Source of the DNA: Branchiostoma floridae
Taxonomy: Eukaryota > Chordata > Leptocardii > Amphioxiformes > Branchiostomatidae
Length of the DNA stretch: 64,000 bases
Assembly: GCF_000003815.2 (NCBI RefSeq)
Contig: NC_049996.1
Span: forward strand, 12,134,886-12,198,885
Direction of reading: 5' to 3'
Below, piece after piece: positions 1-10,790 of this stretch. The position numbers and the translations under genes are program-made. Position 1 is the stretch's first letter, and every line of letters begins with the position of its first letter. The notes under the pieces were generated by a model, which did not search any database, was not told the DNA's origin, and saw nothing but the letters and a program-made list of their open reading frames with translations.

Positions 1-3000
1 AGTTTTCGTACAGATAGTCCATGAGATAAACAGAGATCATGTAACTGTCAGGATGGTCACTGTTTAGACTGAGGATCCCCCCGTTAGAGATGCGCTCATA
101 CAGGATACGGAGCGCCTTGGGGGTCCTAAACACGTCATTGTACTGATAGTAGTTGTCTTCTGTCAACAGTGTTCCTGAAAGGTGAAAGAAGAATGCAGGA
201 GTTTCGCATTCGCGAGATCATTTATGGTCAAAGGTCAAGGCAGCACTACTGAAGGTTGCGCACTGAGCGTGCGTAGATTGTACATGTCTCATACCAAGCT
301 TCCAACTTGCGTATTAGTCAAGCAATTAGGCTTAGGTCACATTTCAAACTCGGGGCCCGGCCGGAATGTTTTAAGAAACGAAAAATTACAATGTATACCT
401 AGACATATACACAAATCATGCCCATGAATCTTATTTTGACATTTTGTGTATTTTGATACGAAAGGGTATGTCACCCCGTAAGGGGCGGTATAACCCGCCG
501 TGTGTAAACATGTGCGAACATGTTTGATCACGTCGACCGATGATGATGATGATGCATTTTATATCATTATTTTCGCTCCCGAAAGCTGCCCGGCCGGGCC
601 CCAGTTTAGAAATGTGACCTATTAAAGCCTTAGGCTAACGTCATATTTCCAAACCGGGGCCCGTCCGGGCAGCTTTCTGGAACAAAGTATATAAAGACAC
701 CAAACTACACAAGACATAAAGAGAAAATCGGGGGGCATTATCTGTTGAAAATTTTACGTTAGCATTTCTATTTTTTGTTTCCTCAAACTGCCCGGCCGGG
801 CCCTGGTTTGGAAATGTGTCGTTAGCGTGTTTCCGTCCTTCCCGCTTTGGCAGCTGTCAGCCAATCAGATACCACCCTCCCGTTGTTTAGGGAACAAAAA
901 TCCTAGCCAATCACGCTGCCTCTTGACTGTAGGCGGCGACGTGATTGGTTGGCGATGACTGACCAACGCTAACGCAGAGGGAAGCACGAATCGCAGTCTA
1001 ATACGTCAGGGTCATTGCATAAAATAAAGGGGGGTGGAACGGCAAGAGAGGATGGATAGCACAAACTTACCAACATTTGGAGGAAAGGATGCTGTTGGCT
1101 GAATGAGCCTCAACCCTCTTGCCTTCGCTATATCAATCACCCGTTTCGACAGACCATCAGGACAGTAGTAGGCTGGTTGTAGCCCGACTTCCCTCATCCG
1201 CTGTACAGCCGACATCATGCTCATCCGCATCACTTCGGTGTTCTGCAGAACCCAGTGACCTGCCGGAAACGGTGCGCCCTACGTGCACGATGTGAAAAAG
1301 AATACTGTAAATGCAGAAATGTTCGCGGTGGATTAATGTTCGCGGTTTTCGCGGCGACCACTTTACCGCGAAATTGAATCCACCGCGAACAATTTTCTAT
1401 AATGTATTATAGACTGCAGTAGATGGTGTTACCAAGAAAAGTCATTTTTCCCGCTACCGCGAAATTGAATCCCCGCGAACTTAAATGCATTTACAGTATT
1501 AGTGCATATCGAGCCTCTTTGACTTGTAATACAAAGTTTGTAGTTCACATAGTAACCATTCTGATAGTATTTACGATGCACATAGAGTTCTTTCGGTGTT
1601 GGTGTCTGTACAAATCTCCATTTATAACAGCCTGTCGGACCCCTCGAAGCACAACTACAGTACAGATCTCGATTATGTTATGTAAATCGCGATTCAAAGA
1701 CTTGCAATTCTCGGTTAAAACGCAAGTAGATATGCGTGTACCCGCGTCTAACCACGTTTAGACGGCCAAGGAATAGACGTCAGACACGCCTGCCTCTTCT
1801 TTTCAAAACAAATTTCCAGACACGTCCTGTCGACGAAAGTTCGGGGGTTGGCAGAAATCGGTCTCTTTCCATATGCAGGCCGTAGTAGCGCTGCGTATAC
1901 CCTATACCAGGTCCAAGACCGCCGGACTGGAAAAACTTTTTGGTTCAGTTCCTGGGAAAAAAACACTCTACCAGTTACGCCGCGCACGACGCCATAAGAA
2001 GCAAAACAAAGTAAATACCTCTCGTATCCCTATCGTATATCTGTCGGCCCACTTGGTGACCAGGTCCGGGAACTCCTGCACGAAGTCCCCGTAGACGAAG
2101 AGTGTGACCGGCATGTTGCTGGAGTGCGCCCGGATCGTCTCCACTAGTTTGTGGGCTGCCTTCCTGTTCATCCCGACCTGAACCGTCAGGGCCAAGCGGG
2201 CCGGACCGCCAGGAGAGCGGGAACAGTTGGAGTAGACGTCCCCAGCAGCTCCAGGGGCGTCATCTGGGACCTGGTAACACGTTCAACCAACATTGCGTCA
2301 AGAACTCTCCCGTCTGAAAGTAGATCTCGACCTTTTCTATTCTATTCTATTCTATTCTATTCTATTCTATTCCTTCCCTTCTTTTTTGTCCAGCAAACCA
2401 CATCAAGATGCAACGTGAAAATGGAGATATCGTTTGGGGTATGTCTGTCTGTTTGACTGTCTGTCTGTGTGGTTGTGTTTCCGGCTCTTTGTGGTAAGTT
2501 TGAATCAAGAACCTTTAGACGGATTACGATGATATTTATTTATTTATTTATTTATTTTATTTCATCTTGAAAACAGATGGGTAGCCCCTACAACAGTGCA
2601 TAGTTGATTTCCAAGGGGGCCCATCATTTGGTAGGTGTTGGGAAGACGAAGATCAGCGCCGATTTTGGGCCCCTGGTATGTGACCTTGGTACTGCAGCAT
2701 AACTTCCGTTTTTGTGTCTTTTGACCTGGCCGTGCTATATACGATTTTTTGGTGGCAAATAGCTTGTGATGTAAGGAAGAAGTTGTGTATGTTTGAGCTT
2801 CATAGTAGGATGCCCTAGAGCTGCAGGGGTATTTTTGTCAATACCTTAAACAAAGATGTATACAATGAAGTGTAAATTATGCAGATTGAGACCTAATTTG
2901 CACGTCAAATGTTAGATATCCCCAAATACATTGATTTAAAACGGATGTAGGTTACCCAGCGGATAAGGGTGAGCTAGCGTTACACAATTTCTATAATTGT

Positions 3001-3248
3001 ACTTACGTCTGATCTCTGAAGGCGTTCCATGTCTCTGTATCTTTTGTCCTGCGCTGCCCAGTCAATCTGTCTGATGCCATGGCTGGCCAGAGTAGACTTA
3101 AGTTCTTGTCTTCTTTCTTTCGGCCAACCCGGTACAGTAAGGAAGCTGTGGAACTCACCATAAAACCTGCAATGTTGGGATACAGTACGACTATGGGGAT
3201 ACTTCATTGATAAACGTACAGTCCTCTACAATCTCGAATTGATGAGTC

Positions 3249-3285
<37 letters not shown>

Positions 3286-6200
3286 TGTGTGTGTGTTCGT
3301 GTGTTTGTGTGTGTGTCACTGTGTGTGTGTATGTGTGTGTCTGTTAAGCTTGTGCTTCCTGAAATTTACGGTCAGCATAACTTCAGACCCTCTTGCTGTG
3401 GTTAAACAGCATTCATTTTCCTAGACCTATATCTTTTCGCCCTCGCGCATTACTTTTGGGGTCTTCAGAGGATGGCATCCATAAAATTAAGACAGTGTGG
3501 CCTTACCAAGATTTGAAAAGACTTGATAGATCAATGCAAATCACACACTTGTCTATCCACTCGAAGGTGCCTTCTCTGATCATCTTCTCCAAGATGTCGT
3601 ACTCTGCTCCCTCTACATCAAGTTTGAAAATAACGTAGTCTTCCGGTGCTGTACAAAAGACAGTTTGTTTCTAGCTGTCAAAAAAATCTATCTAACAAAT
3701 TGAATGTAGAATTAGAATACATACGGGACATACATATTTTCAACATCATATTCTAGTTATACATTGTTTTATTTCAACAGAAATGTTGTTAACATGTTGG
3801 AAAATGATTCTACAACAGTTTCAGCACTCAGATGTTGAATCGAAAATTTGATGTTCTTTGTCGGTACCATCGAATACTATCGAGAAAATCTACGATCTCC
3901 GTCTTATTCTAGGAACTAGGACTTTCGAACCGGTAAGGGCAGTGGGTTGTTATTTAGTGAATCAAAACCATTGTGTCTAGGGCACAGTATCTCCTACCAA
4001 CCCCTTCTACCTAGTCTCAAAGCAGATCCTACCATGGATAGTATTAAACTGGCCAAGAAGTGTCAGCCATGAGGTGTACATTTGCCATGTAGGTAGCCAA
4101 ACACACCCCTGGCCGACTTCACTCCCCTGGCAGCTGTTGATACTATCTTATGCTACCATAGGATCTGCTTGGAGATTACTTCTACCCTCCCTACCTCCTA
4201 CCACCTTTCACCTCCTAACCAAAGCCAGAAAACCGTTTGTACGGGGTGGAGTGAAGAATGTCATGTAGTGTCTTTCCCAAGAACACATGATTGGTAGCAT
4301 GTATGGATTTATAACTAGTCCCTCTGACTTCTAGGCCAAATAACATGTAGTTACACCACACGTACATCATTTAATCTCAAACACACCGGTGTTTTCCTGT
4401 ATCCACGTGGACAGATCCAACGTAGGTCTGACGTTGCGTACTCCCAGTTTTCTGCCGGATTTTTCATCATCTATCTCCGAATCATCGGCGTAGATCGTCG
4501 CACCTCCCCACATCCGGTCGTAACCATTGACAAGACCTTTGTCGGGACTCCATGCCGACTCGCCGTAGGCAGTCATGTTTCCTGTGAAGAAATAATAATA
4601 CACTAGAAAGGCAACATTTTTGCAAAAATACATATTTTAAAATGTTTTCCCTCTAGCCTTGTATCAAGCTACTCACATACGATGCCATACCTTTAGGCTC
4701 GCCCCAAAGTAGTGTGTGCAAGTGAAAAAAGAATTGGGGCTATGAATGGGGGTATCTGAGTAGCCTGACGTGATAGCCAGTCAAGGTAGACAGCCCAGTC
4801 TTTTCCGTTTATAATTACCTTTTCTGCTAGGAGGAAGAAAGAAAAAGAACGCGTCAGCAGAACATGTTTTCTCCTCCTGGAAAACATAATTAAGGTCTAA
4901 TTCTCTAACTGCGGCTTGTATTTGCCATAAAAAGAGACTCAGGTGCCAAGAAGTTGTTGACAGTCAACGAAGGGTAAATGTGCTCAACATAGAATGAATA
5001 TAATATCAACATTTTTTACTGTAGTTAGATATAGATCGGGCCAATAAAAAGCTTTTTATGGGCGCATTTTTATATTGAAAACATAAATGTGCTACTCATT
5101 ATATTTTATTTTATATGCCTGGAGTTGGTTCATAACATTTTGCCATTGCTTATACAAATCAGATCCCTATTTACATACTAATATTAAATTGTATCAAGCA
5201 TCACTTAAGCTGTCAGCATACCAAAAATCATGATGATCCATTCAATCCCTTCTTGACTTATTATCTTTCAAAGTAGGAAACTAAACCGGCTCCTGCAGTT
5301 CAAGAAAAGATGTTAGCGGACCCAAACATACACCTCTTACTCTCTGCCATCTTTCTCAGTTACATATGTGACAAGTCTGAAAGTCCTATCACGGAATACA
5401 GTGGATTTATCAACTTTCCTCATTAATTATGCAAATTAGCTGTTAATTTGCATAACTGGTATCTCATTATGTAACGTTTTACTTAGGCTATCAACATACC
5501 AAAAATCATGACGATCCGTCAGCACGTTCATATTGCCATTAATTATGCAAATGAGATCTTCATCTGCATAATTAATTTGTATTGATATTTCTGTCTTTCT
5601 CAGCTGCACATGTGGCAAGTTTGAAAGTCCTATAAAGGAATGCAGTGGATTTACACATTTTCCTAATTAATTATGCAAATTAGCTGTTGATTTGCATGAT
5701 TAGAATTCCATCATGTAAGTCTTCCCTTTGGCTATCTACATACCAAAAACCATGACGATCCATCAATGCGTTTATATTTTCTCATTAATTATGCAAATTA
5801 GGTCATCATTTGCATAATCAACATGCATTGATATTTCTCTCTTTCTCATCTATACATGTGACAAGTTTGAAAGTCCTATCATGAAATGCAGTGGATTTAT
5901 AAACTTTCCTCATTAATTATGTAAATTAGTTCCTGATTTGCATAATTAGTACTTCATAATGTACATTGTTACTTGGGCTATCTACATACCAAAAATCGTG
6001 ATGATTCATCAACACGTTCTCGAGTTATTCTCGTCCAAAGTTTGAAAGGAAATCGGCGACTGCAGTTCCAAACAAGCCGCTAGGGGGTCCAAACTTATAG
6101 TACTTACTCTCTGCTTCAAGGGCTATCTACCACTCAAAAATCATAACCACAGCATGTCCAGAACACGAGATATCAAATATTGAGGTTCTGCTGCAGTACC

Positions 6201-8330
6201 TTAGCAAGCCGCTAGGGGGCCCATTATCGAACTTGACCTTCGTTTTCCCGACCCTTATCCACCTACCAAATATCATCGGGATCCATCTAAGGCTTCTCGA
6301 GTTATACTGTTAACACACAGACAGACAGACTCACATACAAGCCTAAAACATAACCTTAGCCATTCTGGCAAAGGTAATAAATGAGGAGACGAAAACATGA
6401 TTAAGACCGTACAGTAACGCAACATTTCGACGTTACACCTGGTAGGATACTTCTAACAGCGACCTGCATGGCCCATGTTGTTTTTTATGCTTGGGTGCAC
6501 CCTGGTTGATTTTATCATCTAACAGCATCCCGGATCAAAAGGGAACAACCCGCCGTACGTGCAATTTGTCCGTACGTTTTTTGGAGGCCACGTCCGCCAC
6601 GTATTTGTGAAAACGTTGGGAACGACTGGTAAGAGCAGGGGGGGAGTACGTCAACGCACGTCACTCGCACGGTTGCGCAAGGTGACACAAAGTTGTGCCT
6701 GCACGTAAAAGTTCCCAAATCTGTTGGATTCCCTACGAGTTCGTACGGAGGCGGTACTTACCACTTTATATAATACGGATCCTAAAAGATTGCCCACGTT
6801 TTGGCACCTAGACTGCACGTACTAGTATTTGCACGTACGGCGGGTTGTGCGCTTAGTCTAAACGGTAAGAAAAGTGACATAATGACCATCTTGCCCGGCC
6901 ACGGCAACTGGACAGTGGAGGACATGGTTGGAGTAGGACGCAAAGTAGGGTGCCAGCCTCGCATCCAGCTCGAACGAGTGGATAATGTAGTCTGTTCCAC
7001 CAGGGTAAGTCTCCCGAAATAACTGCACAGAACATGTGGGATGTGATCTTCGTTATAGAGTTGTCACAGACATTTTTCAGGTATAAATGTTATATTTTAT
7101 TATTATGAAAAATGAGGCATAGTTTTTAATGTGTCTGCATGTGTGGGTGTGTTTATGTGTGTGTTGTTTGTGTGTGTTGTTGTTGTTTGTGTGTAAATAC
7201 AAAATGTGGCATTTGAGTGGAAACAGAGTAATTTTTAATGATATTATTCCACGTAGTCATTTTCTCCGGGAAGCAGGTTCACTAGGGAGGGGGGCTACAA
7301 AGAAATATCCTTTTTTTTCTTACCTGTACAGTAGAAGCAACGTTAGCTCCACAGTCCAGAAGTATTTTCCTCGGCCCATCTTTGTTCTGTAGCCCCTGTG
7401 GAAGTCTAGACCTGGAAGATTTGGAATTAGCCATTACATGTGGCCAAGGCTCTGTGTGAGTAGCCTAGCTGATGAATTGTTACCTCCATGAAACTTGGAG
7501 GTATTGTTTTGGTCTGTCCCTGTGCGTTGCCAGATGATTACAATGATATTTGAATTCATATGATATATAGATATTCTATGGAGGCATGAAGTCTACGGAC
7601 TCTTGCTTTTGCCAATCAAGCAAGCAAGCAACAAACGGTGGTAAAGTGAACTGTCAACTGAGAATTAAATGGACGACATTAGTACATTTCCTGTACAATC
7701 CTTAGGTATTGGCCTATGTAAGACACATATTTTGTTTACATTTATTTACGTTTACCACGATATAAAAAGAAATAAGAGTCGATGAGACCTTGTACACGAG
7801 AATATGACATTATATAGGTACGTTCCTGTCAAGCCAATTTTTCCCCTCCCAACTATTTGCCTCAACACTTGGGGGTTTCTAGTATACTCCAGGCGATAGA
7901 AGTGCATCACAGAAGGGCATCAGATGGAGACCCTATGCTGCCACCATTTTGTACCTGTTAATTTATCTCTTCAACAAGTCTTGCTTTGACCTATACTTAG
8001 TTCGGTGTGGCAAAAATGTGCAATAAAGGTCTTCAATTATCAAACTCCTCGCACGCACACAACCCCACGAAGCGACAAATATTGACTGACTAGAAACATG
8101 ACACCGGTGACGCACTGCAGTAGGAAGTTGTTAACAGTTACTTACCGAACATGATCATCTTGAAAGATGTAACGTTGCACTTCATCAGTGTTTTCCTGAT
8201 GTAGAGGGACAGTGGCGGTTTTCCAGTCGTTTTGCATGAGACACAGGATGTATCCCGAGAGTACTCCGATCAGAATAAAGAATACTGCATACCTTACGTT
8301 TGTTATTCTCATTCTGCTTTGAGCATTCAT
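1..8330 (-). CDS. Type II membrane FkbM-like methyltransferase with degenerate NodB-like C-terminal region (partial)
   Basis: Nine coding exons read on the minus strand: 8330-8146, 7411-7324, 7022-6887, 4581-4387, 3648-3549, 3166-3007, 2270-2019, 1278-1071 and 174 to beyond position 1. All junctions are GT-AG and all phases fit, giving about 499 residues before the edge. The ATG at 8330 opens a short basic segment and one hydrophobic helix (about residues 13-31), typical of a Golgi type II protein. FkbM/Methyltransf_21 signatures follow in order: KILLDCGANVAST (SAM motif I), IIHSFELDARLAPYF, then VIFKLDVEGAEYDIL. Exon 6 contains LASHGIRQIDW. Exons 7-9 then resemble a NodB polysaccharide deacetylase (PVTLFVYGDFVQEFPDLV, then YYCPDGLSKRVIDIAKARGL, then GGILSLNSDH), but the catalytic Asp and His motifs are not seen. 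Methyl transfer to a glycan in the Golgi is inference from the family. The product and substrate are unknown. The C-terminus lies outside the window. Confidence 0.82.
336..820. repeat. Two adjacent GC-rich foldback (MITE-like) elements
   Basis: Four related arms with a CCCGGCCGGGCCC core next to AAATGTG or CACATTT occur at about 336-366, 580-618, 640-675 and 785-820 in alternating orientation. Arms 1/2 and 3/4 pair as terminal inverted repeats of about 30 bp, giving elements of about 283 bp and 181 bp. They lie in the intron between the last two visible exons of the FkbM-like gene. No transposase is present. Confidence 0.7.
1301..1500. mobile_element. 200-bp MITE-like element with terminal inverted repeats
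   Basis: The ends are inverted copies of each other: AATACTGTAAATGCA plus GTTCGCGG at 1301-1328 is mirrored at 1472-1500. A further internal inverted pair built on GTTCGCGGTGGATT lies at 1321-1336 and 1374-1390. There is no coding capacity. The element lies in an intron 22 bp from the acceptor of the exon at 1278-1071. Confidence 0.75.
2332..2372. repeat. (TCTAT)n microsatellite
   Basis: About eight copies of a five-base unit in direct tandem, inside an intron of the FkbM-like gene. Confidence 0.9.
2534..2562. repeat. (TTTA)n microsatellite
   Basis: A run of ATTT/TTTA tetramers in an intron, next to a dispersed-repeat-like stretch (2570-2720). That stretch resembles, in inverted orientation, sequence at 6200-6330 and again at 60400-60490. 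Confidence 0.85.
3248..3342. repeat. Imperfect (GT)n microsatellite
   Basis: About 95 bases of GT dinucleotides interrupted by TT, TC and CA steps. The open frame that crosses it is a repeat artefact. Confidence 0.95.
5330..6015. repeat. About 245-bp tandem repeat (2.7 copies) carrying paired octamer-like inverted motifs
   Basis: The anchor CAAGTTTGAAAGTCCTAT recurs at 5372, 5616 and 5862, a spacing of 244-246 bp. Each unit holds AATTATGCAAAT followed within about 10 bases by its inverted complement ATTTGCATAATT, often imperfectly. A shared tail includes ATACCAAAAATCATGA. The array fills much of the large intron between exons 6887 and 4581. A partial related copy precedes it at about 5190-5260 and another is at 11461-11570. 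Confidence 0.85.
6546..6847. repeat. Foldback element with 19-bp perfect inverted arms
   Basis: CAACCCGCCGTACGTGCAA at 6546-6564 is exactly complementary to 6829-6847. The element ends 40 bp from the exon at 6887-7022 of the FkbM-like gene, inside the intron after that exon's donor. It has no coding potential. Confidence 0.75.
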
Positions 8331-8386
8331 ACGTTACCGACTTTTTCTTGTGCAATTTTCTCCACTGCCTGCTAAATTCACTTCAC
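8331..8386 (-). other. Probable 5' UTR segment of the FkbM-like gene
   Basis: On the minus strand a pyrimidine-rich tract and AG acceptor lie at 8387-8388, followed by about 56 non-coding bases up to the ATG at 8330. This suggests that an untranslated first exon lies further upstream. An open stretch around 8965-9150 that ends in a GT donor is one candidate, but nothing in it is diagnostic. Confidence 0.4.
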
Positions 8387-8389
8387 CTG

Positions 8390-10510
8390 AAAAATCGAAA
8401 ATAGAAAGAATTTGAGACAATAACAAGGTTGGTTGTTCACAACCAGGTGTTTTATGCTAACAACACAGAATCCAAACATTATGAAAAAGGTGTGATTCTT
8501 CGTCTTCCACTGTCTCAGGAAAAGAATTCGAACACAACATGTTACAGTTTAGAGTTAGCTTTTAGACTAGAGTAGATATATTCTATACTGTTCGGCACTG
8601 TTTGTCCACTTTCATGTCAGTGCAATAGGCGCCCTCGACTGCCACCTTATCAGGGCAGTTCTGACTGGTTCTCAAGGCACTGCAGCATTGATCACCTTAT
8701 CCTGTTACAATTATCAGCGTAGATTGTTAATCATGGGGCATGATTAGGCAATGGCTGTGTGATCTCAACAATGCCAAGACGGAATTGCAAATTCGACATA
8801 ATAAAGACGACAAGAAATGTCATGTAGCATCCACTAGTTTACACCAAAGCTACCTGAAATGTGGAGACAGGGTGAAACGTCTGACCCCTCCCTAAATCTA
8901 TCCAGTTTAGTAATGTATAACTGTTAATGCTACCTTGTGTACTTCTTACCTGGGTGTCTAAACGTCATCGACGTAGAGCTGCGCATATTGTTTGGTTACT
9001 GAGTAAATGAGTAGGACAAGGTAAAAGAAAAGTCTCACCTGTACCGTTCACGTTCAAAACACAGCCCTTCCCGGGACAACTCGTAAAAAAAGAAACAACT
9101 TGATTTTCATGTTCTGCCCAAACCATAGACGTCAGTTTACTACGTGTACACATCGACGTGGCAGTTTAGGAAATGTTACAGTACCTGCATGGGGGAGGGG
9201 CGCTATCTATTGCTAGGACCACACGAAAACAGAAACTTTCTAAGTGATGTATTGTAGCAAAAAACATTGCTGTACCTTATAATCGTCATAAACAGCAAGA
9301 CGACACATAGAACGTAAAATCACGTTAAAACCTCGAAGAATACCCCTCCACTGTCAGCTATAACGAACCCCCATAACACCATGCAAATTTTATTGACACA
9401 ACAATTAATGCCGGTATTTAACTTTTACATGGACGAGGACGCGGGTATATGAACGCTAACAGAATACTGTATTTCGCACATAGGAATTTACCTCAAAGTT
9501 AGACGCAGAACATCGGTCACGTAATGGGAGAGCTCCGGACCAGAGTGGAGAGAGATCGGGAAGACCTCGCTAAACTCCAGCGCAGGTTGAGAGAGACCAA
9601 CGGGAGATTTTGCTCGAAAGGAAAGAATCGTTGTGTTGGAGACACGATGTCGAGGCGGATATGTTTTCTGACACGCATCGTAGAATAACAAACGTATGAC
9701 GTCGCGGAAGCCGGGGCTTTATCAAAACATACATTCATCTGCCCCCTCCTTCACACTTTGAAAGTGGAGTGGGTTCATTGATACGAAAGTCTTTGTATAT
9801 TTCAATACTTTATAAGTCGGGACGACATACGGGAGCCTAACCTGCAGTACATGGCGTGTTGCTGTAGATTTTTTTTCACTTTTTACAGCTTTTGCACCAC
9901 GTAGTCTTTTGTTGTGATTTAAGTTACTATTGTATGAAAATATGAATACTATTAAATGTCTTTATGATGATACATATCCTACCTGGTGTAGAAATGTACA
10001 GCAACATGTGATCAGAGACATGACATGATACTTATTAGTTGTCATTGTTATGCTCTTGGCTGCCCCCACGGATGACCACCTTCACGGCAGAGATCTACGT
10101 AACTAGTATATATAGCCCGGGACTGTTCACGGTCGCGTCGCATCGTATGTTTCAATATTTCTCTTAAGGCTCCTACCATGACAGGAAATCTGTTTTAGTT
10201 ATTATGTTGAAATACGTGGTTATACCGTAGCGATGGAGTTGCACTTTTCGTCTAAACGTCAGTAAAATGGCACCAGTCTAACAGGTGTATATAACGGGTG
10301 TGGGTTACCTTTAAACTGGAGAGAGGTTGAAATCGGAAGCAAAACAAACAAGTGCTTTAAAAAAGCTGGCATTTTGCCAAGGTTTGCGTGTGTACACGGT
10401 TTTTTTCTAGTTATTGGAATGTGCTGAAACTATTGTTTATATTAAATGGATGTAAAAAGGAAACAAGAACAATTTAAAATCACCCTCCCCTGGACTCGAT
10501 CCCGGACCGT
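8390..10510. other. Intergenic region without recognised gene
   Basis: No supported coding region was found. Short open frames near 8965-9150 and 9488-9740 on the minus strand show no recognisable domain. A TATATATAG box-like stretch lies near 10106-10118 with no gene identified behind it. The promoter of the FkbM-like gene probably lies somewhere here. Confidence 0.5.
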
Positions 10511-10514
10511 AGCT

Positions 10515-10790
10515 CTTCAAATCAGGCTGACGTCAGAGGTATTTGTGTAGTGACCCCTGAACCCGGAAGTCACTTCTCTGCATCATAGCGCACTTTTCAG
10601 AAAATGATATCTCAGCAATCGTTTACCCCTGCTTTAATATTTTTACATTGTCACGGTCTCCATAGTACATACTACAAATCTGGTAAGTTAGAAGGTCCAG
10701 TTCTTTTTCGATAATACAGGGCGATCAATGAAAAATCGTGGCAATTTCCATTTTCGCACTGGAAATCCTACTAATGTCATAGGGTTTCCA
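10515..10790 (+). repeat. Dispersed ~300-bp repeat, copy 1
   Basis: This shares an ordered series of blocks with 12615-12935: AAATCAGGCTGACG, CGGAAGT, ATATCTCA-CAATC, TTTTTACATTG, TACTACAA-TCTGGTAAG, GCGATCAAT and CCTACTAATG. Identity is partial, so the copies are old. No coding capacity was seen. Confidence 0.7.

Noticed and set aside
3239-3424. Cys/Val-rich ORF over the GT tract
   Set aside because: It is a translation of a dinucleotide repeat. The same applies to the ORF at 60204-60446.
4366-4386. Readthrough of the FkbM exon to a stop after ENTGVFEIK
   Set aside because: Splicing at 4387 restores the conserved KLDVEGAEYDIL motif in the correct phase, so the stop is intronic.
4693-4887. 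Minus-strand open frame of 64 codons in the FkbM intron
   Set aside because: The exons at 6887 and 4581 already join in phase across the FkbM domain, and the frame has no matching splice sites or domain.
10100-10160. TATATATAG box followed by GC-rich sequence, as a promoter
   Set aside because: No gene was found downstream on the plus strand, so the match is not interpretable.
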